Source: Natronolimnobius sp. AArcel1 (lineage in GTDB: Archaea > Halobacteriota > Halobacteria > Halobacteriales > Natrialbaceae). Taken from it: DNA of 64,000 bases. Of this stretch, positions 34,454-42,963 are shown one piece after another; position 1 is the stretch's first letter, and each line of letters opens with the position of its first letter. The translations under genes and the position numbers were made by a program. The notes beneath the pieces are model-generated. The model saw only the letters and a list, made by a program, of their open reading frames with translations. It searched no databases and was not told the DNA's origin. Location of the stretch: contig NZ_JAAKXY010000005.1 in the NCBI RefSeq assembly GCF_011043775.1, forward strand, positions 186,001-250,000, read 5' to 3'.

Positions 34454-35323
34454 CTAGCCGTGAATACGTTCGAACGTTCGATGGGTGAGAAACGCCAGAT
34501 CGCGACGCGAGAGCGTTTCAACGGTTTCGATCCACGAGAGACAGGATTCGTAATCGGCCCAGCTGTCCATCCACGGGTAATCCGAGCCAAGCATCAACCG
34601 CTCGGGACCGAACCACTCGAGGAGGTTCTCGACGTAGCCGTGCACTGACTCATAGGGCCATGGTTCGGCAGCCGAACGTGGAATTGAACTCACTTTGACA
34701 GCGACGTTTTCGTGCTCTGCGAGGGCTTCAAACGTCGTCCACGGCGACTCGTTCGGAGCAGTCGTCTCGTCGGGCCAGGCCATGTGATCGACGACGATTG
34801 ACGTCTCGGGATATCGTTCGGCCAGCGCCGCAACCTGGTCGAGTTGTTGTGCCTTCGGGAAGACGAACACGCTTGTTTCCAGGTCGCCTGCGGCCCGCCA
34901 GACTGCTTCGAGTCGCTCATCGGAGATCCAGTCGCCGTGTCGGTCGATCGTTGATGGGTGTTCCTCGTACTCGAGGGCGGCGTGCATTCGGACGCCAAGC
35001 ATTCTCTCATGTCCAGTAACGCGCTCTACGTGATCGACTGCCTCAGCCAGATCATCAGGGAAGAAGTCTAGCAGGCCGACACCGTACAGGCGATCACTGT
35101 GGGCTTCGATGCTTCGCATCGTGTACTCGTTTGCTCGGGGTCCTCGGCCGTAGAGCGGAGTTGTTACGATAACTCCCTCTGTGACTCCAGCGCGATCCAT
35201 ATCGGCAATCAACTCGTCGTGTGTGTACGGTCCATCCCACTCTGGTGGTAACACCTCGGCGTTCCACGGTAGTTCTGGTCGATTGTGGCCCCATGTGTGG
35301 GTGTGTGTATCGATCCACTTCAT
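34454..35323 (-). CDS. Amidohydrolase-2 family hydrolase (lactonase-type)
   Basis: TIM-barrel hydrolase of 289 residues in the amidohydrolase-2 family, which contains L-fuconolactonase and L-rhamnono-lactonase besides decarboxylases. Metal or active residues: the HxH motif DTHTHTWG at the N-terminus, His in VVDHMAWPD, and the Asp of MLGSDYPWMD. Start 35323 (MKWIDTHTHTW) is fixed by the family N-terminus; the longer frame adds unrelated residues. Located tail to tail with the rhaM-type gene and upstream of the second sugar importer, consistent with hydrolysis of a sugar lactone. Substrate not certain. Confidence 0.88.
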   Translation of the reverse strand: MKWIDTHTHTWGHNRPELPWNAEVLPPEWDGPYTHDELIADMDRAGVTEGVIVTTPLYGRGPRANEYTMRSIEAHSDRLYGVGLLDFFPDDLAEAVDHVERVTGHERMLGVRMHAALEYEEHPSTIDRHGDWISDERLEAVWRAAGDLETSVFVFPKAQQLDQVAALAERYPETSIVVDHMAWPDETTAPNESPWTTFEALAEHENVAVKVSSIPRSAAEPWPYESVHGYVENLLEWFGPERLMLGSDYPWMDSWADYESCLSWIETVETLSRRDLAFLTHRTFERIHG

Positions 35324-35492
35324 ATCTGTTCTCGAGTTCGTCACTCTGTGAGATAAATGTCCTGTCCACCGTGAACAGAACATCCAGGATACCATATCCC
35401 ATCTGTGTTGGTTATCTAACGTTGATCCTCAATTGAAAATGGTTATAGACTGAGAAAAGTATTAAGTGGTGGTTCGAGAAATGAGACAGTGT

Positions 35493-36695
35493 ATGCCACA
35501 CTTTAACAGGAGAGAGTATGTCACAGCTGTGACTGCACTCGGTGCGATAGGGATTGCTGGCTGTCTCGGTGACGATGACGATGGTAACGGCAACGGTAAC
35601 GGCAATGGAAACGGCAACGGAAATGGAAACGGAGACGACGCTGGCGGAGATGGCCCCAGGATTGGCGTTTCACAGCACTTGTCGGGTGGTGCATGGGTTG
35701 CTGCGTTCTTCGAAGCCGGGCAGTGGTACGCTGACGAACAGGGCATCGATGTTGATATCCGAACACACGATGACGATACCGCTGAACAGATACAACATAT
35801 CCAGCAGTTCATTGCCGAGGATTTCGATGGAATCGTTGCTGCACCGTTTGATGAGGCTGTCGACAGTGCCATCGAAGATGCAGAAGAGGCTGGAATTCCC
35901 GTCTTCTGTGCAAATGACCCGGGGACGACGGAGGCAATCAAAACATATACTGGATTCGACAATCACCTGGCCGGTGAAGAGTGCGCAGAGTTGATGTTAG
36001 AAGCCTTTGAAGAGCAAGATGGCGGGGATGACGAGTATGAAGTCCTGCATGTCCGCGGCCCGTTCACGCAGGCTGGAAATGCTCGAACAGATGGCTTTAT
36101 GGAACGGATGGACGAGGAAGACAATGTTGAGGTCGTTGCGGAACTCGAGTCCGAGTGGACCGAAGAGAGTGGGCAATCTGTAGCACTTGATTGGTTGAGT
36201 GCCAATGACCCACCAGATGGGATCTACTCCTCGAATATGTCCTCGGGATACGGTACCTACCGAGCACTCGAGCAACTTGATTTAGCCGTTCCATTTGGCG
36301 AGGATGACCACATCGTGCTAACGCAACCGGACGGTGGGCCACAGATTCATCCGCTCATTGAGGATGGCTACATTTACGCTGCAGTTGACCAACCAAACTA
36401 CTTCTACGTTCCATTGGCGATGCGCCAATGTCTGAACTACATTGACGAAGGTGAAGAATCCCTTCCTGAGCCTGGTGATGAGGTCACTGAAGAGGACCTC
36501 GAGATTGAACCAGCCCATATCGATGAAATTGACCAAGAGCTTTGGTCTGAGCCGATTTGGGCACCCGCTTCAGTCGAAGAGCGTGACGGCCATCCACACG
36601 TGCTCACACAGGCAATTACGATTACCCAGGAGAATGTTGACGACGACATGCTTTGGGGCAACATCTGGAGTGAAGACGCAGAGGCAGAACAGTAA
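35493..36695 (+). CDS. CUT2-type sugar-binding lipoprotein (Tat exported)
   Basis: Substrate-binding protein of a second ribose-type ABC importer, about 400 residues. The N-terminus has the twin arginine (NRREYVTAVTALGAIGIAGCLG) with lipobox IAGC, followed by a long linker of alternating Gly-Asn (NGNGNGNG type) that separates the lipid anchor from the domain. The binding domain includes IGVSQHLSGGAWVAAFFEAGQWYADEQG and FDGIVAAPFDEAVDSAIEDAEEAGIPVFC, typical of periplasmic-binding-protein type 1. ATG 35493 is chosen because AGTATTAAGT at 35458 lies at leaderless distance; ATGs at 35466 and 35481 are possible. The unit continues with permease then ATPase. Confidence 0.91.
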   Translation: MPHFNRREYVTAVTALGAIGIAGCLGDDDDGNGNGNGNGNGNGNGNGDDAGGDGPRIGVSQHLSGGAWVAAFFEAGQWYADEQGIDVDIRTHDDDTAEQIQHIQQFIAEDFDGIVAAPFDEAVDSAIEDAEEAGIPVFCANDPGTTEAIKTYTGFDNHLAGEECAELMLEAFEEQDGGDDEYEVLHVRGPFTQAGNARTDGFMERMDEEDNVEVVAELESEWTEESGQSVALDWLSANDPPDGIYSSNMSSGYGTYRALEQLDLAVPFGEDDHIVLTQPDGGPQIHPLIEDGYIYAAVDQPNYFYVPLAMRQCLNYIDEGEESLPEPGDEVTEEDLEIEPAHIDEIDQELWSEPIWAPASVEERDGHPHVLTQAITITQENVDDDMLWGNIWSEDAEAEQ

Positions 36696-36721
36696 CTGAT
36701 CAGCAGAAAAAAATATCCTAT

Positions 36722-37723
36722 ATGAGTTTTCAAAATAGAGTTGCGAAGCGTTTTGACGTCCTGTCGGGCAATACAGCGCTAATACTGCTCGAGAATATGA
36801 TTTGGCCAGTGTTACTGGTCACGGCACTGATGGTTTTTGCCGCTGTTCCATCGGTGTTCACGAACTTCTCGACAGTGCAGTTGATGGTGTATACCATGGT
36901 TCCACTCGGGCTGGTCGTACTGGCTGAAAGTGTCTGCTTACTTTCAGGGCATTTCGATCTCTCGGTCGGTTCAATCGCCGGCTTTTCCGCCGTGTTCACT
37001 GCGATGGCGTTCGGCTCATGGGGCCTGATAAGCAATCCGTTCGTTGGCATCTTGTTGATTGTAGCCGTCGGCGGGTTCATCGGTCTCCTCAACGGGATTT
37101 TCATCGCAAAGTTCGGTGTCAACCCGTTTTTGCAGACGCTCGCGTTCCTGATTATCTTCGGGGGCGGAAAACTCGCATTGACAACACAACCGGTATTCGG
37201 CCTCCCAGATGGCTATCTCTTCGTCGGCGGCACCATATGGGTCGCTGTTGGTGTCTTGATTGCCTCGTTCCTTGCTGTCTCGGTCATCTTCAAGTACACA
37301 AACTTCGGCCGCGCAGTCTATGCCGTTGGGAGCGATAAAGAGTCTGCCCGTGAAGTCGGTATCAACGTTGATGGTGTGATTATTGCGGTCTATACGATGA
37401 GCGGCATCTTCTGTGGACTTGCTGGATTGATGCTGACTGGATTCATTGGCGGTGTGCCGCCAGATATTGCAGACGATATGGTGTTCCCAGCGTTCGCTGC
37501 AGCGATTATCGGCGGGATCAGCCTCTTTGGCGGTCGCGGAAAGCTCATGGGGGCATTCGGCGGTCTCCTGTTGCTTTCGCTTATCCAGACATCGCTGAAC
37601 GTTGCCGGGACCGACCCGACAGTTATCGGTGTCATTGAAGGTGTCGTGCTACTGATTGCTATCTTGCTGTACACAACCAAAGCACGCCTGCGACAGCGTA
37701 TCCTGTCCGCGGAGGTGGCCTAA
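36722..37723 (+). CDS. Sugar ABC transporter permease (RbsC-like)
   Basis: Membrane subunit of the second CUT2 importer, 333 residues, about eight to ten helices. The family motif is SGHFDLSVGSIAGFSA; the ATPase-contact loop reads YAVGSDKESAREVGIN. It follows the binding protein by 26 bp and abuts the ATPase gene (its TAA is directly followed by ATG), so the three are one transcript. The order binding protein, permease, ATPase differs from the first importer (binding protein, ATPase, permease). Confidence 0.94.
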   Translation: MSFQNRVAKRFDVLSGNTALILLENMIWPVLLVTALMVFAAVPSVFTNFSTVQLMVYTMVPLGLVVLAESVCLLSGHFDLSVGSIAGFSAVFTAMAFGSWGLISNPFVGILLIVAVGGFIGLLNGIFIAKFGVNPFLQTLAFLIIFGGGKLALTTQPVFGLPDGYLFVGGTIWVAVGVLIASFLAVSVIFKYTNFGRAVYAVGSDKESAREVGINVDGVIIAVYTMSGIFCGLAGLMLTGFIGGVPPDIADDMVFPAFAAAIIGGISLFGGRGKLMGAFGGLLLLSLIQTSLNVAGTDPTVIGVIEGVVLLIAILLYTTKARLRQRILSAEVA

Positions 37724-38512
37724 ATGAGTTCCAGTAACCAATCATCTGCTGAACCCGAATTGACCCAACAGGACGCAAAGATCGCAGTCCAGAACGTCAA
37801 GAAACTATTCGGTCGAATCGTTGCGCTTGATGACGTTAGTTTGGCCGTTGAGGACAACGAAATCCTCGCACTCATTGGCGACAACGGGGCCGGCAAGTCC
37901 ACACTCATGAATATCTTCTGTGGCAACCACGAGCCAACAGACGGACAACTCTACTACGATGGCGAACCAGTGTCGTTCTCGAGCCCTGAAGATGCTCGCG
38001 ACCTCGGTATTGAAACCGTCTATCAGGACTTAGCGCTGATGGGAGATCTCGATGTCGCGACAAACATCTTTATTGGCAACTTCCCGTCGCGAACGATCGG
38101 CCCGATCAATCTCATCGATTGGGATCGAACGTACGACGAGGCTGAGAACATCATCCAAACGCACCTCAAGCGTGATATTGACCCTCGAGCCGAAGTCGAC
38201 TTCCACTCAGGTGGTGAACGACAACTTGTTGCGATTGCTCGTGCGCTCGCATTTGATCCCGAGGTCGTTATCCTCGACGAACCGACGAGTGCACTGTCTG
38301 TTGATGCGACAAACCTCGTTCATGATACCATTACAAACCTCAAGCGAAATGGTCACACCATTATCCTTGTCAGCCACAGTATGGAGGAGGTCTTCTCGCT
38401 TGCAGACCGAGTCGCCGTCCTCCATCAGGGAGAACTTGTTGACGTTGTCCAGACCGATTCCGTCACACAAGATGAACTCGAGCACATGATGACGACCGGT
38501 ACTCGGCCGTAG
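37724..38512 (+). CDS. Sugar ABC transporter ATP-binding protein (single domain)
   Basis: ATPase of the second importer, 262 residues with one ABC domain. Walker A is GDNGAGKST, Walker B VVILDEPTSAL, switch His VSHSMEEVF. The signature is slightly altered, HSGGERQ, where LSGGQ is usual. About 45 percent of the positions I compared by eye are shared with the ATPase at 10366, so the two are paralogues of related importers. It ends the operon; a convergent SDR gene lies 97 bp downstream. Confidence 0.94.
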   Translation: MSSSNQSSAEPELTQQDAKIAVQNVKKLFGRIVALDDVSLAVEDNEILALIGDNGAGKSTLMNIFCGNHEPTDGQLYYDGEPVSFSSPEDARDLGIETVYQDLALMGDLDVATNIFIGNFPSRTIGPINLIDWDRTYDEAENIIQTHLKRDIDPRAEVDFHSGGERQLVAIARALAFDPEVVILDEPTSALSVDATNLVHDTITNLKRNGHTIILVSHSMEEVFSLADRVAVLHQGELVDVVQTDSVTQDELEHMMTTGTRP

Positions 38513-38609
38513 TTTCCGATATTGGTTTTCGTCGCAATCTTGTTCGTACTTGTTTCGCTCCCAACTCGTGTATAGCCGAAATCACTACACTCGCTGGTGA
38601 ATACCGCGT

Positions 38610-39422
38610 TTACTGGAGATTCCCACCGCCACTCACTCGTAAGATTGTGCCGACGACGTATTCGGCTCGATCGCTACACAGAAACAGGACACCATCAGCG
38701 ATATCTCGAGGCTGTCCGAGCCGACCGAGTGGCCGAGCGTCGCCCCACTCTGTGAGGACATCCTCACCGGTTTGATTCGGGTTCTCAGCGGCTATTTGGT
38801 CCGCTTCGTAGCGTAGCTGTCGGGATTCGGTAACGTCGGTTGAAACGGCATTCATACGAATCCCATCTTGGGCGAGTTCGTGGGCCATTCGCCATGTCAG
38901 GCCATTCACTGCCGTGTTTGAAACGCCGTAGATTCCCCGTCCGCCAGTCCGTCGGTCACCAGTCTGGCTGGTGACGTTGATGATTGACCCCGCTACATCG
39001 TTCTCGAGCATCTCTTCGGCGACGAGTTTTGCGGCGTAAAACTGTGACCGGACATTCACTGCCATCGTGAAATCCCAGTCCTCGAGGTCTGCGTCGACCA
39101 TTGAGGACTCTTCGGGCCAGACGGCAGCGTTATTGACAAGTACCGTAATCGTCCCAAGCGTCTCTGTTGCTGACTCGATGAGGTGTGCAATCTCAGCAGG
39201 TTCTGAGAGATCAGCGGCAATTCCGATGACATCACCGCTTCCACACGTCTCCAGTTCGGTTGCCGTTGTCTGGACATCTGACTCTGACCGAGAGTTCACG
39301 ATCACGTTTGCATCGGCTGTGGCGAACGCCTCAGCGATTCCTCGGCCGATTCCACTCGTTGACCCTGTTACAAGCACAGTCTCGTCTGTAAAGTCATATG
39401 ACGCTGTTCCCGTCATGGTCAT
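38610..39422 (-). CDS. Short-chain dehydrogenase/reductase with altered YxxxK motif
   Basis: Classical SDR of 270 residues. The cofactor motif TGSTSGIGRG and the NNAAV motif are normal, and a Ser (NVTSQTGD) sits where the catalytic Ser is expected. The catalytic YxxxK motif, however, reads YGVSN (Tyr165, Asn169), so the Lys that normally lowers the Tyr pKa and binds the nicotinamide ribose is Asn. Such enzymes may be weak, altered or non-redox. The next gene upstream on this strand is a broken PfkB kinase fragment, suggesting that a sugar pathway operon has decayed here. Start at 39422 (MTMTGTASYDF); 39416 is an alternative. Confidence 0.88.
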   Translation of the reverse strand: MTMTGTASYDFTDETVLVTGSTSGIGRGIAEAFATADANVIVNSRSESDVQTTATELETCGSGDVIGIAADLSEPAEIAHLIESATETLGTITVLVNNAAVWPEESSMVDADLEDWDFTMAVNVRSQFYAAKLVAEEMLENDVAGSIINVTSQTGDRRTGGRGIYGVSNTAVNGLTWRMAHELAQDGIRMNAVSTDVTESRQLRYEADQIAAENPNQTGEDVLTEWGDARPLGRLGQPRDIADGVLFLCSDRAEYVVGTILRVSGGGNLQ

Positions 39423-39529
39423 ACTACGGGGTGAATTTCGGATAAACCTACCCCTTTGGTATCAGTGTGCATGGGAACTCTCGGTTCGAACAGCAATTCT
39501 GAATGCGTGCAGGGGTTCCGCTGGCTGTA

Positions 39530-39888
39530 TCACCGCTCATCCCACGGAAGCGGACCGACGAGCGAACGAACTGCTCTCGGCCCGCTTAGTGCGGTGACTG
39601 AGCCTTTCTGTGTCGTCGTCACCGCACCCACACCGTTTGCAATCTCGAGTACGCGATTTGGGTCCGAACAGTCGGCAACGAGCGATGCTATTGCCCCATC
39701 CAAAATCCATCGCCAGCACCTGTCGTATCGACTGTGTCGACGCTATAGCCCTCATATCGATAGCTGCCTGTCATCGGACTTGCCTCCGTTCCGTACGCGA
39801 TCGCGCCGTCTGCCCCACACGTCAGAAACGTTTGTTCACCGCATAATTCTATCTCACGTTTCTGAGACAAGTCTCTGTTTTGCCCCCT
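39530..39888 (-). pseudogene. C-terminal remnant of a PfkB-family sugar kinase
   Basis: Translating the minus strand from 39888 gives residues that match the last third of PfkB kinases: FLTCGADGAIAYG, then the ATP/anion-hole signature VDTTGAGDGF. Just after this, near 39695, the frame ends at a stop; one additional base restores a second frame, IASLVADCSDPNRVLEIANGV and VTTTQKGSVTAL, which is the usual C-terminal end, closing with TGA at 39530. An in-frame stop at 39889-39891 truncates the other side. So this is the C-terminal third with at least one single-base deletion, and is surely non-functional. It may be a former partner of the SDR just downstream. Confidence 0.8.
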
Positions 39889-40640
39889 CTATTTGACACT
39901 CCGAATTCATATTTCCAGTCGACCTCTATCGATAGCTATACTCCTCAAGACGCCCCCAGAAATGGGCTATCATATTGCTAAGGACTCACACTACTGGGTC
40001 GCGTAATTGATTTTCTGCGCTCGTGTATTGTGTGATGCGATTTCTGAATTTTACATCAATTCGTGTGGAAAACACTGTGTTTGAACCTCGAAAATTTTTT
40101 CACCAATTAGTTCTCCGCTGAGTGGGATCCATTTTCAATATAGTCTATACGCCAGTAGGTAGGACTGAAGCGTTATAGTAGCCATTGACAGTCAGTGCAC
40201 ACCTACTCGCACGATGGCTGTGCGAGTCGTGTGTATACAGTTTCAGTTATCACTGTAGTACCTCTTTTCTCCTCTCTACCGATCTCTCAACACTGTTTTT
40301 GATAGAAAATAAACTCATCATTTCTGCCGTTAGTATTGTCCAACCATGTACTTACTATACCACTCTTTTCCAACCACTTAGTCGTCACAGATCTCTCTTC
40401 GTCTCTGTCCACATTCGTTGTGATTGGTAGGTTTTTGACTGCTGCGTACAGAGCACCAAGCAGCACGACGACTCCGTTTGTTTTGCTCCGAAACTGGCGT
40501 CTCATCTGCTCACTACCCGTGCGAATTGAGCGTAGCCCCAAAATGGATTTAAATAGAAAATAACCCACATAACATGAACCGACAACCGTTTCTCTCACTA
40601 TTTTCACTCGAGCGTTCAACAGGTCCTCTCCGTTGAATAC
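39889..40640. other. AT-rich intergenic region with a palindromic element
   Basis: About 750 bp between the kinase remnant and the 7TM-PAS kinase. Contains copy C of the 86-bp element. An open frame at 40287-40619 (minus strand, 110 codons) has a basic, non-haloarchaeal composition and I do not support it as a gene. Confidence 0.5.
40173..40258 (+). repeat. 86-bp palindromic element, copy C
   Basis: Begins TTATAGTAGCCATTGACAG and ends CAGTTATCACTGTAG. Its first hairpin is CATTGA-CAG-TCAGTG (one G-U pair), its second has arms ACTCGCAC/GTGCGAGT around a GATGGCT loop. Same total length and same layout as copies A and B. No gene lies immediately downstream on this strand. Confidence 0.87.
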
Positions 40641-42779
40641 TCACCTCTCTCGAGGATTCGCACTCGTCAGAATCTCGAACCGTGCCCCACCGGCAGCGCT
40701 TTCGCCAACAGCAATCTGCCAGTTGTGTGCTTCGATGACATCACGGACGATTGCGAGACCGAACCCGGTGCCGTTCTGACTCGTCGTCTGTCCGCGTTCG
40801 AAGACAAACTCCCGTTGGGCTGGCGGAATTCCAACACCATCATCTTCGACGACGAATCCTCGAGCGGGATCGTCCTCGAGATGGCTGATTCGAACGGTTA
40901 CTGCTGGTGTGCTGTGCTGTGGTGCTGACTGATCAGTACTCTCGCCCGTCGTCGCTTCAGTGGTGGTGGTCTGTTCTTGCGCTGTCGATGCGGTGTGACC
41001 CAGGCCGTGTTCGACACTGTTTCGAAAGAGGTTCTCGAAGACGTGCAGCAGCTGCGTCTGGTCACCATGAACTGTCCATCCTGCCTCGAGTTCACACTCG
41101 AGTGTCACTCCATCTGTCTGGGTGATGGTCCAGGCATCGGTGATCACTGCCTCGAGGTCGACTGGTTCGGGGTCCGTAACCGTCGTGCCAGCCTGGGCCA
41201 TCGTCAGCAGATTCGTGATCATCTGTTCCATCCGGTCGTGAGCGTTGGCTATTGCCTGAAAATCGTCCGGACTCGCGGAGGATTCAGCAAATTCGACGTA
41301 CCGCCGTGCAATGCTCAGTGGCGTTCGAAGATCGTGACTGACGACACCCGAAAACTCCTCGAGTCGCCGGTTTGTCCGCTCGAGTTCGCGCTCGCGGTCG
41401 TTTCGCTCGGTGACGTCACGTGAGTTGATCACGACGCCGCCGACGATATCGTTCTCACGCAAGTCGACGGCGACGCCCTCGAGGACGAGACAGGAGCCGT
41501 CACGATGGTGCACGCGATATTCGAATCGTCGTTCGGTTTCTGGCCCGTCGCACAGCGCGGTGAACTCCGCAATTGCGTCGTCACGGTCATCCTCGTGGAT
41601 GATCCGAAACAACGCATCGCCGATGCGGGCGTCGGGTTGATAGCCGAGAACAGTCTCTATTGAGGGACTGGTGTACGTGATGATGCCGTTTTCGTCGACG
41701 ACGGTTACAAGGTCAGAGACGTTTTCGATGAGCGCCTGGAAGCGCTTTTCGGCGCGGCGCTGTTCGGTCACGTCCCGAAGCATCAAGACGACACCGCTGC
41801 TCTTGCCGTCGTCGACTACTGACACACTTGCGGTGACGATAGTTCCGTTTTTCTCGAACGTCGTTTCTCGCACCGCTCCCTCGAGTAAGGGGAGACACTC
41901 TGGTAGGACGGCATCGATGGATTTCCCGACCGCCTGGCTGTCAACAAGCAGTGACTGGGTGGCTGGATTTTGGTCGACGATCCGGTGTTTGTCGTCGACG
42001 ACGAGATAGCCATCGCGCATCTCATCGATGACGGTGTCACGAGCGATGGGGAGGAGGTCGAGCCATCGATACCGATAGAGTGCAATGGCGATGAGAATTC
42101 CTGTTGCACCAAAACCCCAGACCGAGTAGTTGATGGCTGTCACGCCACTGAACGCGAGGACGTTTGCCGTTCCAGGGATCAGCGGCGCAAGAACGACTAA
42201 CCGCGCTTGTTTTTGGTAGACACCAGTGCCTCGGGCCTCGAGATATTCGATGAAAAAGAGGAGGATGCCGCCGGCAGAGAGCGACCAGTTCCAGAACACG
42301 TAGAGCCAGTAGCCGGTGTTTTGGTATTCGACGACCGGCAACAAGACCTGTGTATAGGATATTGGTTGGTGCATCCAGTTGTGGATCGGATCCGTCAGGA
42401 TGACGATGAGCCAGGCGCAGGTTCCGAGATACACGATGCCGAGTCGTCCCGGTCGGAGCCAGTCGGTCCGATCGGAATACGTGAGCGCAAAGTGAAAGAG
42501 TCCGGTTGCCATGATGACGGCACCGGCGTTGATGATCACCGACAGCACGAGACCAAGGGTCGGATTCGTGACGAGCAGTAGCAAGCCCTGTGGAAGTGTC
42601 CAGAGCGTTGTTCCGCCCAGAAAGGCACTCAAGGGGACGACGTCGGCTTTCGTCCGGGTTCGCAGGACGAGGCCGGCGAGTGAGAGATTCAAGAGTCCGA
42701 TGAGGACAAGGCTTCCCGCGTGTACCATTGTGAACTCTTGGGGCACATCCTCTCGATTGGTGAGCAGTGTGAAATACAT
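40641..42779 (-). CDS. 7TM-PAS-PAS sensor histidine kinase
   Basis: Membrane sensor kinase of 712 residues. The N-terminal 230 residues form about seven hydrophobic helices (for example VLIGLLNLSLAGLVL, LLLVTNPTLGLVLSVII and LGTCAWLIVILT), typical of haloarchaeal histidine kinase 7TM modules, then two PAS domains (about residues 250-355 and 365-475), a HisKA helix with its His in VVSHDLRTPL, and HATPase_c with LFRNSVEHG, DDGVGIPPAQ and GTGFGLAIV. A repeated Gln/Thr/Ala stretch (HTASTAQEQTTTTEATTGE) is inserted in the ATPase domain between N box and G1. An alternative start is the ATG 17 codons in, just before the first helix. Divergent from the receiver-kinase gene. Confidence 0.93.
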   Translation of the reverse strand: MYFTLLTNREDVPQEFTMVHAGSLVLIGLLNLSLAGLVLRTRTKADVVPLSAFLGGTTLWTLPQGLLLLVTNPTLGLVLSVIINAGAVIMATGLFHFALTYSDRTDWLRPGRLGIVYLGTCAWLIVILTDPIHNWMHQPISYTQVLLPVVEYQNTGYWLYVFWNWSLSAGGILLFFIEYLEARGTGVYQKQARLVVLAPLIPGTANVLAFSGVTAINYSVWGFGATGILIAIALYRYRWLDLLPIARDTVIDEMRDGYLVVDDKHRIVDQNPATQSLLVDSQAVGKSIDAVLPECLPLLEGAVRETTFEKNGTIVTASVSVVDDGKSSGVVLMLRDVTEQRRAEKRFQALIENVSDLVTVVDENGIITYTSPSIETVLGYQPDARIGDALFRIIHEDDRDDAIAEFTALCDGPETERRFEYRVHHRDGSCLVLEGVAVDLRENDIVGGVVINSRDVTERNDRERELERTNRRLEEFSGVVSHDLRTPLSIARRYVEFAESSASPDDFQAIANAHDRMEQMITNLLTMAQAGTTVTDPEPVDLEAVITDAWTITQTDGVTLECELEAGWTVHGDQTQLLHVFENLFRNSVEHGLGHTASTAQEQTTTTEATTGESTDQSAPQHSTPAVTVRISHLEDDPARGFVVEDDGVGIPPAQREFVFERGQTTSQNGTGFGLAIVRDVIEAHNWQIAVGESAAGGARFEILTSANPRER

Positions 42780-42963
42780 TCCGCGTCAACTGAGTGGCAG
42801 TATTCCCTGCTCGTTTGCTCAGGCCCACTGCCATCGTTCCTTCCTCAAGAAATGGGCAAGTGCAGTCGATTCAGTAACATGACTTTCGGTGAACTCATAT
42901 AACTGTTGTCCACAGTTACCATACTGCTCCGCTGGCCTCGCCCGCTTTCGCAGGTGTCAACGA

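Noticed and set aside
40287-40619. 110-codon open frame on the minus strand upstream of the 7TM kinase
   Set aside because: Basic composition, no motif, overlapping no regulatory context; kept only as a possibility.
40615-40637. TTCAAC/GTTGAA inverted repeat near the end of the 7TM kinase gene
   Set aside because: Only 6-bp arms with an 11-nt loop, below what I would call a terminator or operator.
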